From NCBI GenBank assembly GCA_013003465.1, contig JABDIZ010000095.1, positions 1-23,224 on the forward strand: a DNA stretch of 23,224 bases, given 5' to 3'. Source of the stretch: Rhodothermaceae bacterium. Its GTDB lineage: Bacteria > Bacteroidota > Rhodothermia > Rhodothermales > Rubricoccaceae. Every line of letters begins with the position of its first letter. Position 1 is the stretch's first letter. This document shows, one piece after another, positions 8,433 to 15,996 of this stretch. A program made the translations under genes and the position numbers. Under the pieces are notes generated by a model. The model had not been told where the DNA came from. It searched no databases and worked only from the letters and a program-made list of their open reading frames with translations.

Positions 8433-10253
8433 ATGCCCTCCTTCGCTCATGTCTTTTCGGATCTGCTGCGTCCGCCCTCAGTGACAGGGCCGGACTGGAG
8501 GGAGCATGCACACTTGTACCTCCTGCGGCTCTCGGCGGTGCTCTGCACCGTACTGATTCCAGCCTTTGGGGTCATGTACCGCGCCTCGGATCCAGGCGTC
8601 TACGATCCGTTCTGGATCCGCGGGGGGATGATAGCCGGGGCGCTCGGGGTACTGGCGCTGTCCTTCACCTCGGCCTGGGCCCGGCGGCATGCCGCCAAGT
8701 TGCTCTTTGTGTTCTCGATTGGCATCACGGCCAGCTTCGCCTGGCTCGTCTACCTCAACCGTTTCGCCCCGGACTACGCCATCGGGTTCTTCTTCGTCTG
8801 GATTGGCGTGGCCATGTTCGTCAGCCTCGCCTTCGACCAGCCGACGGCCCTCACGCTCTACATCGGGATCTCGCTCATACTCACCGTAGCGATGACGATG
8901 CTGGTGCCCGAACCCGGCGTGAACCCGGCGATCTACATCGCCTCGATGCTCTCGGCTGCGGTGATGGTCTATGTGGCGGTGAGCGCGCGCATTCAACTCC
9001 AGGAGGTGATGGAGGAACGCGAGGCACACCTAGCAGAGGCGCAGCAGACGGCGAACCTCGGCAACTGGGAAGTCGAACTGGAGTCCGGGCGCGTTTACTG
9101 GTCAGCCGAGATGTTCCGTATTGCTGGCCTGGAGCCGTCCTCGGGAGCGCCCTCGTTCGAGGCCTTCGCGGCCAGCCTCCATTTCGACGACCGCGCCCTC
9201 TTCTTCGACTTCTGGGACCGGCTGCGCCACGGCCGCGAGGTGAACGACCTCACGCTGCGTCTTACTGATCCGGATGGGCAGTTGCGCTCGGTGCGGCTGC
9301 GCGGCGCCTTCGAGGCGGCGGGGCCAAGCCGCCGGGCCCGCCTCTACGGCATTTGCCTCGACGTGACGGCCGAGGCCGAACGGACGCACGCGTTATTGGA
9401 GGCCAAGGAGCAAGCCGAGCGGTCGCAGAAGCAGGCCGAGCACGCGCGCGCAGAGTCTGAGCAGGCCCGCCTCGCGGCAGAGCGCGCCCGAGCCGAGGCC
9501 GAAGAGATGGCGCAGCTCAAGAGTGCCTTCCTCGCCAACATGAGCCACGAGATCCGCACGCCGCTCACGGCCATCATCGGCTTCGCGCAGGTACTCGGCG
9601 AGGAGGTCTCGCCTGCCCAACGTGATCTCGTGGCGCCCATCGAGCAGAGTGGCAAGCGGCTGCTGGCCACCCTCAACTCCGTGCTCGACCTTGCCCGCCT
9701 GAAGTCGGAAGGGGTGCAACTGCACGTGGAGCCGGTAGACGTGGCGGAGGAAGCGCATGACCTCGTGATGCTCTTGCAGCCGATGGCGCAGGAAAAAGGC
9801 CTCGCGCTGATGGTGCATGCGCCCGTGCAGGGGCTCGTCGCCCTCGCGGATCGTTCCGCCCTCCACCGGGTCCTGACCAACCTGCTCTCGAACGCCATCA
9901 AGTTCACCGATACCGGGCGCGTGATGCTGTCGGTGAAAGCGGAAGAGACGCACATCCGGATCCGCGTGCGGGACACCGGGCGGGGCATCAGCGCGGAGTT
10001 CCTGCCGCAACTGTTCGAAGAGTTCCGCCAGGAATCCACCGGGACGACCCGCAGCCACGAAGGCAGCGGCCTCGGGCTCGCCATTACACGCGGCCTCGTG
10101 GAACTGATGGGCGGAACGATCACGGTCCAGAGCGCCGTGGGCGAAGGGACGCTCTTCAGCGTGCACTTGCCCCGTCCGAACCCCTCCCAACCGGAGAAGC
10201 CCTCCGCGGTGGAGTCCTTCACGAGCGCCTCGGTGCCGGCCAGCGGTCGCTAG
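8433..10253 (+). CDS. Membrane PAS sensor histidine kinase
   Basis: The 606-residue product has six predicted transmembrane helices in the first ~185 residues, with little periplasmic domain. A PAS domain follows at about 205-325 (LGNWEVELESGRVYWSAEMF ... YGICLDVTAEAE). Next is an Ala/Glu/Arg/Gln-rich coiled coil (about 325-362, EQAERSQKQAEHARAESEQA), then a HisKA domain with NMSHEIRTPL (phospho-accepting His372). The ATPase domain shows an N box (NLLSNAIKF, Asn487), G1 (DTGRGIS, Asp514) and G2 (EGSGLGLAI, about 543-551). It lacks a receiver domain, and no response regulator gene is adjacent, so its partner is unknown. The ATG at 8433 gives a compact start with a G-rich stretch (8422-8425) upstream. 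The 60 residues upstream in frame look non-coding. The stop codon overlaps that of the convergent nuclease gene. Confidence 0.93.
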   Translation: MPSFAHVFSDLLRPPSVTGPDWREHAHLYLLRLSAVLCTVLIPAFGVMYRASDPGVYDPFWIRGGMIAGALGVLALSFTSAWARRHAAKLLFVFSIGITASFAWLVYLNRFAPDYAIGFFFVWIGVAMFVSLAFDQPTALTLYIGISLILTVAMTMLVPEPGVNPAIYIASMLSAAVMVYVAVSARIQLQEVMEEREAHLAEAQQTANLGNWEVELESGRVYWSAEMFRIAGLEPSSGAPSFEAFAASLHFDDRALFFDFWDRLRHGREVNDLTLRLTDPDGQLRSVRLRGAFEAAGPSRRARLYGICLDVTAEAERTHALLEAKEQAERSQKQAEHARAESEQARLAAERARAEAEEMAQLKSAFLANMSHEIRTPLTAIIGFAQVLGEEVSPAQRDLVAPIEQSGKRLLATLNSVLDLARLKSEGVQLHVEPVDVAEEAHDLVMLLQPMAQEKGLALMVHAPVQGLVALADRSALHRVLTNLLSNAIKFTDTGRVMLSVKAEETHIRIRVRDTGRGISAEFLPQLFEEFRQESTGTTRSHEGSGLGLAITRGLVELMGGTITVQSAVGEGTLFSVHLPRPNPSQPEKPSAVESFTSASVPASGR

Positions 10254-11335
10254 CGTATACGCAGGACGCGACGGGTTCGATGTGCGGAGCCCCCCGTGAC
10301 ACGGATGAGGTAGAGCCCCGGTGGCAGCCTCGTACCCTCGAGACGGATCGAGAGGGGGGCCTGGGTCGACACCAAGCCATCATGCAGCACCGCCACCTGG
10401 CGTCCGAGCGCATCGAACACGGCGATGCGGACGACGGTGGGCTCGGGCATGGTGAGGGTCAGCGTCGTCGCGTCGCGGAACGGATTGGGGGCTGGGGCCG
10501 AGAGGTGCAGTCCGGACGGCGGCTCCGCATCGGTTGCGGTCGTGATTTCCGGGAAGAAGGCGCGGCGGATCAGCGTCGAGTCGAGGACGAAGGGGTTGGG
10601 CTGGTTGCTCTGGAACGGGGCGATCCGAAAGGTGCGGTCGTACTCGGCCTGGTCCACCGGGTCGGCGTAGTGCCAGCCGTAGAGGGTGGTCTGCTCCTCC
10701 ATGTCGAAGGAGAAGGTGGTGTTGGTCTGGACGTCGTAGACCGTTGCCATGTAGAACAGGGCGCGCGCGACGTTGCCTTTGTGGTCCTCGCGTGGCTCGA
10801 ACGCCACCCCGGCGCGCAATTCGCTGAATTCGTCAATTACCCCGGCATCCGGCGTCGCCGACTGCTGCAGGTTGTCGCGGTACCACGTCGTCGTCAGGTT
10901 GTCGGGGATCTCGGCGAAGGGCAGGTTGCCGCGCGCCGCGTTGACGTTGACCTTCGTCGGGAACAGGTTGTGGAGGTCGTCGTCGGCCTGGCCCGTCAGG
11001 AGGGATTGCGGCCACGTGTGCTCCTGGTTGATGCCCTGCGTGTTCTCGTTGGGCGCGTTGAACATGTCCTGGCTCGGGTCGCTCGACGGCACGCCATCGA
11101 AGGGCACGAAGAAGCCCGTGTAGACGCCGATCACGCCGTCCTGCCCACCCACCTCCGTCCGGTCCACGGTGTCGTACAGGTCGTCGTTGGTGCCCGTGAC
11201 CGACATGGGCCGGTAGGTGTCGCGAAGCGACTGCCGGAGCGTCGCGTCGGTCTCGCCGGGGAAGAGGATGGTCTGGGTAGGCTGCGCGGCGACCGCGAGC
11301 GGAAGGGCGAACGCGAGCAGGAGAAAACGAAGCAT
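10250..11335 (-). CDS. Secreted endonuclease I family nuclease with T9SS sorting domain
   Basis: The 361-residue precursor starts with a signal peptide (MLRFLLLAFALPLAVAAQP, cleavage likely after VAA). The central domain matches the endonuclease I family of beta-beta-alpha-metal nucleases. NQEHTWPQS carries the probable catalytic His106, followed by DLHNLFPTKVNVNAARGNLPF-type sequence and the ARALFYMATVYD helix. From about residue 282 a C-terminal sorting domain appears (APNPFRD, VFDALGRQVAVL, LPPGLYLIRV), so the enzyme is probably released or anchored outside the cell by the type IX system. Likely role: extracellular DNA breakdown for nutrients or matrix remodelling (inference). The ATG at 11333-11335 fits the signal peptide; a 23-residue upstream extension is unlikely. 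Its TAG overlaps the sensor kinase stop by 4 nt. Confidence 0.92.
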   Translation of the reverse strand: MLRFLLLAFALPLAVAAQPTQTILFPGETDATLRQSLRDTYRPMSVTGTNDDLYDTVDRTEVGGQDGVIGVYTGFFVPFDGVPSSDPSQDMFNAPNENTQGINQEHTWPQSLLTGQADDDLHNLFPTKVNVNAARGNLPFAEIPDNLTTTWYRDNLQQSATPDAGVIDEFSELRAGVAFEPREDHKGNVARALFYMATVYDVQTNTTFSFDMEEQTTLYGWHYADPVDQAEYDRTFRIAPFQSNQPNPFVLDSTLIRRAFFPEITTATDAEPPSGLHLSAPAPNPFRDATTLTLTMPEPTVVRIAVFDALGRQVAVLHDGLVSTQAPLSIRLEGTRLPPGLYLIRVTGGSAHRTRRVLRIR

Positions 11336-11451
11336 GAGAAAGGCGATCTGGGAGAGGCGAAGATAGACGGAGGCTCGGCGCCTGTGCGTCGTGCAACTTC
11401 GCACTGTTCCACTCCGTGAACCTCCTTCTGCTCCGCTTTGCTCTGCACTCG

Positions 11452-12252
11452 ATGACCACTCGTTCGCCCGCCGCGGCTCTGCCTTGTGTGCTGTTCGCTG
11501 ATGCGGACTACCGAGGCTGGCTGTGCACCTACGCGCCCGGGCAGACGATGGCGCGCCATGCCCATCCGACCACGAGTTTGAGCGTCGTGCTCTCCGGCGA
11601 ACTGGAAGAGCAGTCCCACCGGACTACTGTGACGGCCTCTTCGCTCAGTGTCGTCGTCAAGCCCGCCGATGTGCCGCACGAGAACCGTTTCGGGCCGCGC
11701 GGCGCTCGCATGCTCGCCATCGAATTTGCCCCGGCGTTCTTGGAGCGGTTGAATGGGCACGCGCAGGGCTTCGGCCGGTGGCGCTGGGGCCATGGCGGCG
11801 TGCTCGCTGCCCCCGTCGTCCAGCTATGGCGCGCTGCATCCGAGGCCGGGGCTCAAAACGGAGCGCTCGACGACGCGCTCGTCACCGTGATCGACACATT
11901 CCGTGAGGAACCCCCCGCGGCGGGATCGCCGCCGGACTGGCTTCAAGATGTACGAGATCGGCTCCACGACGAGTTCGCCGCGCCCCCGCAGGCGCGGACG
12001 CTGGCGGACGACGTAGGGGTGCATCGCGTTTATCTCGCGCGGCGGTTCCGCCAGCACTTCGGCTGCTCCACGACCGCGTATGTGCAGCGCCTGCGCGTGC
12101 GCGCCGCGGCTGCCGCGCTGGCCTCGGCCGAGACGCCCCTCGTGACCGTGGCGCTCGATACGGGCTTTGCCGATCAGAGCCACCTCTGCCGCACCTTCAA
12201 GGCCGCGACGGGCATGACGCCCGGGCGGTTCCGAGCGCTGATGCACCGCTAA
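11452..12252 (+). CDS. AraC-family transcriptional regulator
   Basis: A 266-residue DNA-binding protein. The N-terminal half looks like a cupin-type sensor domain (YAPGQTMARHAHPTTSLSVVLSGELEE, then VVVKPADVPHENRFG), with His residues typical of small-molecule or metal-binding cupins. The C-terminal AraC domain has two helix-turn-helix units: RTLADDVGVHRVYLARRFRQ-type (about 180-205) and VALDTGFADQSHLCRTFKAA-type (about 230-252). The signature ends in TGMTPGRFRAL. I use the ATG at 11452; a GTG at 11416 would add 12 hydrophobic residues. It is divergent from the nuclease gene and 111 nt upstream of the serine hydrolase, either of which could be its target, but no operator was identified. Confidence 0.92.
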   Translation: MTTRSPAAALPCVLFADADYRGWLCTYAPGQTMARHAHPTTSLSVVLSGELEEQSHRTTVTASSLSVVVKPADVPHENRFGPRGARMLAIEFAPAFLERLNGHAQGFGRWRWGHGGVLAAPVVQLWRAASEAGAQNGALDDALVTVIDTFREEPPAAGSPPDWLQDVRDRLHDEFAAPPQARTLADDVGVHRVYLARRFRQHFGCSTTAYVQRLRVRAAAAALASAETPLVTVALDTGFADQSHLCRTFKAATGMTPGRFRALMHR

Positions 12253-12363
12253 TCGGCCAGGTTACATCTGTTCAAGACGGCGGCCTCTGCATTCGCGTAA
12301 GCTCGGGGTTCGAGCCTAGGTTGTGCTCTGCCGCTCGTTTGTCCAGCCGACCGTGTTGCCCCC

Positions 12364-13884
12364 ATGCGTTCTCTTCTGTTTGTGTTGCTGACCGTCGTCT
12401 CGTTCACCACGACTTGCGCCCAACCGCTTGGCGATGCAGAGGCCTTCAGCGCGATGATGGATACGTTCGTTCCCGAGGTACTGAGCGCGCTCGATGGCAC
12501 GGTGCCCGGCGTGAGCATGGCTGTAGTGCGCGGTGATGAGGTGGTGTACCTCGGTGGTTTCGGGATGGCCGACGTGGAGGCGGGCCTCCCGGCTACGCCC
12601 GAGACGGCCTTCTACATCGCCTCGTCCACCAAGTCGTTCACAGCGCTCGCGGCGGCGCTCCTCAATCACGACGGCGCGCTCGACCTCGATGCGCCCGTGA
12701 CGCAGTACGCGCCCGGCGTGGCGTTCGACCCGGCCGTCGGAGCCGATCAGGTCACGCTCCGCGATCTGCTGACGCACACGCACGGTTTCGACAACGGCCC
12801 CATCGGGTTCCGCGCCGCCTTCACGGGGGAGCACACGCCCGAGGTCATGTGGCAACTCCTCGCTGAGACCAGGCCGAACGAGGAGGCGCCGCACGGTACG
12901 TTCGACTACACGAATGAGGGCTACAACATCCTGAGCCTCGTCCTCGACCGCGAGACGGGGCAGCCGTGGCAGGATCTGCTCGACGCGCGCCTCTTTACGC
13001 CGCTGGGCATGGACCGCACGACCGCGTATGCCTCCGAGCCGGAGCGGATGGGCTGGCCCGTCGCCGCGCCATACAATGCCCTCGGCCCCGACGGGACCGT
13101 GGAGCGGATCTACCTCGCCAAGCAGGACAACACGATGCAGGCCGCGGGCGGCATGTACACGACCGCCGCCGACGCCGCGCGCTGGCTGGAGGTGCAACTC
13201 AGTGAGGGACGATTGGACGGAGAGCAGGTTTTTCCACCGGAGGTCCTCCATGAGACACACCGCCGGTGGGCCGAGACCGATGCGTCCTATGGCCCCTTTG
13301 TCCGCAAAGGCTACGGGCTCGGCTGGTACGTCGGTACCTACGACGAGGAGCCGATGGTGCACCACTTCGGCGGCTTCGGGGGCGCGCACAGCCACATCTC
13401 GTTCATGCCCGAGCACGACCTGGGTGTGGCCGTCTTCGTCAACGAAGCAGGGGTCGGTGGGCGCGTGGCGATTTTGCTCTCCACGCTCGCCTACGATTGG
13501 TGGCGCGGTGTGCCGGAGGCGCAGGCGAAGGCGGACGCGTTCGTCGGGCAGCTTCCCGAACAACTCGCGCAGGCGCGCACGCGGGCTGCGGGGGGCCGGG
13601 CGAGTCGGGCGGAGCGGTCGTGGACGCTCTCGCAGCCGTTCGAGGCCTACGCCGGGACCTACGTCAGTCCGCGCTACGGCACGTTGGTCGTGACGGTGGA
13701 GGACGGAGCCGCGGTCGTGCGCCTCGGCAACCTGTGGGCGGTGGCGACGCCGTTCACCGCGCCCGAGACGATGCGGGTAGAGTTGATCCCAGGGAGTGGG
13801 CGGGTCGTGGGCTTTGAGGCCGATGACACGGGAGCGTTCACGCGGGCGCGGTTCGACGACGAAGTATTTGAACGGGTGGAGTAG
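12364..13884 (+). CDS. Exported serine hydrolase, class-C beta-lactamase/PBP4* family
   Basis: The 506-residue precursor begins with a signal peptide (MRSLLFVLLTVVSFTTTCAQ). The cysteine is not in a convincing lipobox, and cleavage before Gln is common in this phylum. The catalytic domain has all three motifs of the serine beta-lactamase/DD-peptidase fold: SSTK (nucleophile Ser87, Lys90), YTN (Tyr182-Asn184) and HFG (His334-Gly336). RDLLTHTHG is also typical. A separate C-terminal beta-rich domain (about 425-506, EAYAGTYVSPRYGTLVVT) resembles the domain found behind many such esterases and peptidases. Substrate is unknown. Many members are esterases or D-aminopeptidases, so antibiotic resistance should not be assumed. 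Confidence 0.93.
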   Translation: MRSLLFVLLTVVSFTTTCAQPLGDAEAFSAMMDTFVPEVLSALDGTVPGVSMAVVRGDEVVYLGGFGMADVEAGLPATPETAFYIASSTKSFTALAAALLNHDGALDLDAPVTQYAPGVAFDPAVGADQVTLRDLLTHTHGFDNGPIGFRAAFTGEHTPEVMWQLLAETRPNEEAPHGTFDYTNEGYNILSLVLDRETGQPWQDLLDARLFTPLGMDRTTAYASEPERMGWPVAAPYNALGPDGTVERIYLAKQDNTMQAAGGMYTTAADAARWLEVQLSEGRLDGEQVFPPEVLHETHRRWAETDASYGPFVRKGYGLGWYVGTYDEEPMVHHFGGFGGAHSHISFMPEHDLGVAVFVNEAGVGGRVAILLSTLAYDWWRGVPEAQAKADAFVGQLPEQLAQARTRAAGGRASRAERSWTLSQPFEAYAGTYVSPRYGTLVVTVEDGAAVVRLGNLWAVATPFTAPETMRVELIPGSGRVVGFEADDTGAFTRARFDDEVFERVE

Positions 13885-13948
13885 GGGAGGGAACGGGTGG
13901 CGCGGCGCGGCGTGTCTCGCCTCGTCCGTTCACCCACCCTCGTCTCCG

Positions 13949-14434
13949 ATGGCCGCGCTCGTCCTGCTCTTCTACCTTGCCGTCCTTCTGCACATCGTCT
14001 GCTTCGCCGCGTGGTTCGGTCTCGGACTAGGCCTGACCCGACAAAGCCGCACCGTGCTTGCTGCCGAGCCTGCCGTCGGCGTAGTGCTCGCAGCGGAGGG
14101 CACACGGACCATCAAGCTGATGACGCTCTTCGTCGCCCTAGCCTATGTGTTCGCGCTGGTCGCCTTCTTCACCAATCCCAAGTTCATCAGCCTCGGCATG
14201 GCCGGCTACGAGTGGCCCTACCACACGGCGCTCACGCTCGGCTTGCTGCTCGTGGTGGTGCAGTTCCTGCTGGTGCGACCCAGTTGGGGTCGGCTCCAGG
14301 CAGCGGTAGGCGCGCCGGAAGCGGAGGCGGCCCGCAAGCGCCTGGCGATGGGCGTAGGGATCGGGCATACCCTCTGGCTGGTCCTGCTTGTGCTGATGTT
14401 CTGGACGCAGTTGGTTGCTGCCGCCACGCTCTAA
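13949..14434 (+). CDS. Four-helix integral membrane protein, unknown function
   Basis: The 161-residue product has four strongly hydrophobic segments at about residues 4-27, 55-75, 91-111 and 137-159. His and Trp residues occur within or near the helices (LHIVCFAAWFGLGLG, GIGHTLWLVLLVLMFW). The arrangement recalls small CopD-like or DUF-type four-helix membrane proteins, but I cannot assign a family. It starts at ATG 13949, 64 nt after the serine hydrolase, and ends 1 nt before moeA, so it is probably co-transcribed and coupled with moeA. The 51 residues in frame upstream of the chosen start read like non-coding sequence. Confidence 0.8.
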   Translation: MAALVLLFYLAVLLHIVCFAAWFGLGLGLTRQSRTVLAAEPAVGVVLAAEGTRTIKLMTLFVALAYVFALVAFFTNPKFISLGMAGYEWPYHTALTLGLLLVVVQFLLVRPSWGRLQAAVGAPEAEAARKRLAMGVGIGHTLWLVLLVLMFWTQLVAAATL

Positions 14435-14435
14435 G

Positions 14436-15653
14436 ATGCAGGAGTTGATTGGCGTCGAAGAGGCACGGCAGATTGTGCTGGATACGGCTTCATTGCTGCC
14501 GATCGAGCCTGTGCTGCTTGCAGAAGTACTCGGGCGTACGCTGGCCGAGCCTGTCGTCAGCCGCGACACCATCCCGCCGTTCGCGTCCTCGGCGATGGAC
14601 GGGTTTGCCGTGCGCGCCGTCGACCTTGCCTCCACGCCTGCCGACCTGACCATTATCGAAACCATCCCGGCAGGGACGATGCCCGCCCAGAGGGTCGAGA
14701 CCGGCATGTGCGCGCGCATCATGACGGGCGCGCCAGTCCCCGACGGTGCCGATGCCATCGCACCCGTAGAGTGGACGACGCTGCTGGACGACGGCCGCGT
14801 GCAGATCGCGCGAGCCCCCGAGCCGGGGCAGTTCATCCGTCCGGCCGGGCAGGACGTGGCGGCGGGCGCCGCGGTCTTCGACGCCGGAACGGTCGTCACG
14901 CCGCCGGTGATCGGGATGCTGGCGACGCTGGGGTTCGCCGACGTCGCCGTGCGTCGCGCGCCCACCGTAGCGGTGGTCTCGACGGGCGATGAGATCGTAG
15001 ACGTGGACGTATCGCCGGGACCAGGGCAGATTCGCAACAGCAACGGCCCGGCACTCGCCGCGCAGGTCGTGGCGGCCGGTGGAGTCGTCCTCGGCCCGTT
15101 CCACGCTGCCGACAACGAGGCATCCATTCGCGCCGTACTGGATCAAGCGCGCGCGGCTGATGTGCTCGTGTTCTCGGGCGGCGTCTCGATGGGTGAGCAC
15201 GACCTCGTCCGCCGCGTGCTCGACGCGGAGGGCTGGGCGCCCGCGTTCTGGCGCGTCCGGCAGCGTCCGGGTAAGCCCCTCGCCTTCGGCACGCTGGACG
15301 GGAAGCCGGTCTTCGGTCTTCCGGGCAATCCGGTGTCGTCGTCGGTGTGTTTCGAGCAGTACGTGCGCCCTCTCCTGGCCGCGATGCTGGGCCGACGGAC
15401 GATCATGCGCCCGACCGTCGCGGCGGTGCTGGACGAACCGATTCGCAAAGCCGCCGGGTTGCATCACTTCGTCCGCGGCCTCGCCCGCGTGGATGACGAA
15501 GGCCGTCTCCACGTTCGCCCAACCGGAGCACAGGGCTCCAACCTCTACTCCTCCATGGTCCATGCCGATGGGCTCATTCACTTGGCCGAAGGACTGGAGG
15601 ACCCGGCTGCTGGGACGGAGGTCGCGTTCGAGGGGCTATCTTGGAGAGCCTAG
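14436..15653 (+). CDS. moeA: Molybdopterin molybdenumtransferase MoeA
   Basis: The 405-residue cytoplasmic enzyme inserts molybdate into adenylylated molybdopterin, the last step of molybdenum cofactor synthesis. Conserved stretches include PPFASSAMDGFAVRA, ARIMTGAPVPDGADAI, VVSTGDEIVD, IRNSNGPAL, FSGGVSMGEHDLV, RPGKPLAFG and FGLPGNPVSSSVCFEQYVRP. Length is that of a full MoeA with domains I-IV. The ATG at 14436 lies 1 nt after the stop of the membrane protein gene, with no obvious Shine-Dalgarno sequence, so coupling is likely. No other moa/mob genes are in the window. The stop codon falls inside a palindrome and a promoter-like element. Confidence 0.96.
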   Translation: MQELIGVEEARQIVLDTASLLPIEPVLLAEVLGRTLAEPVVSRDTIPPFASSAMDGFAVRAVDLASTPADLTIIETIPAGTMPAQRVETGMCARIMTGAPVPDGADAIAPVEWTTLLDDGRVQIARAPEPGQFIRPAGQDVAAGAAVFDAGTVVTPPVIGMLATLGFADVAVRRAPTVAVVSTGDEIVDVDVSPGPGQIRNSNGPALAAQVVAAGGVVLGPFHAADNEASIRAVLDQARAADVLVFSGGVSMGEHDLVRRVLDAEGWAPAFWRVRQRPGKPLAFGTLDGKPVFGLPGNPVSSSVCFEQYVRPLLAAMLGRRTIMRPTVAAVLDEPIRKAAGLHHFVRGLARVDDEGRLHVRPTGAQGSNLYSSMVHADGLIHLAEGLEDPAAGTEVAFEGLSWRA

Positions 15654-15669
15654 ATAATCTAGGTATAAT
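15641..15669 (+). promoter_or_regulatory. Promoter-like element with palindromic spacer (possible operator)
   Basis: TTGGAG (15641-15646), 17 nt, TATAAT (15664-15669): a perfect -10 and a 4/6 -35 at ideal spacing. The spacer holds CCTAGATAATCTAGG (15649-15663), a 15-nt palindrome with one central base that includes the moeA stop codon. A repressor bound there would block the promoter. No gene follows on this strand before the convergent synthase. Bacteroidota housekeeping promoters usually differ from this E. coli-like form. Confidence 0.4.
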
Positions 15670-15996
15670 GTGATGGTGACACGGTAATTCGTGCTGTTGC
15701 TCCCTTCCATCATCTCTCACTGCGGAGAAATGCAGATGCACAGGAGGTGCCTCTCGATCCGTCGGCCCCGTTTAGGCGTATGGGCGCGAGCTATCTAGCT
15801 TGCCTTCGCGAGATTCTTTTCGTTCGCCGGCGGAGCGGTAGCGCAATCGAATGCTCCCTTCAAACCGATGGTGGAGCTTCGCGGCGCTGAAATGCTCCTC
15901 GCTCCTAGAGGCGGCGGCGGCTTTTCTGTTTGCGGCCCCCTCATGAGCATTACCACGAGCGTCGTGGTAGAGCGACTGACCGGCCGGGACTGACGA
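15654..15996. other. Gene-less stretch of about 340 nt between moeA and the glucan synthase
   Basis: No protein-coding gene is convincing on either strand. The left third is visibly AT-richer than the neighbours. It contains the promoter-like element at its left edge, a small palindrome AGCTA-TC-TAGCT (15789-15800) and a perfect hairpin at 15951-15969. A GTG-started frame of 47 codons (15747-15890) follows AGGAGG (15742-15747), but that sequence overlaps the GTG itself, so it cannot serve that start. The content could be a small RNA or the remnant of a lost gene or mobile element. Confidence 0.5.
15951..15969 (-). terminator. Hairpin downstream of the glucan synthase gene
   Basis: TACCACGA (15951-15958) and TCGTGGTA (15962-15969) form a perfect 8-bp stem with a 3-nt loop, 27 nt past the synthase stop codon. 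No T-tract follows on either strand, so it may be an imperfect terminator or an RNA-stabilising hairpin. Confidence 0.4.

Noticed and set aside
12301..12315. GCTCG-GGGTT-CGAGC hairpin between the AraC gene and the serine hydrolase
   Set aside because: Only a 5-bp stem with no T-tract; in GC-rich sequence this is expected by chance.
12364..13884. Reading the serine hydrolase as an antibiotic-resistance beta-lactamase
   Set aside because: The three motifs fit the wide class-C/PBP4*/esterase family, most members of which are not resistance enzymes. The extra C-terminal domain also points to a peptidase or esterase role.
15747..15890. 47-codon GTG-started frame near an AGGAGG sequence
   Set aside because: The AGGAGG overlaps the GTG itself, so it cannot act as its ribosome-binding site, and the product resembles nothing known.
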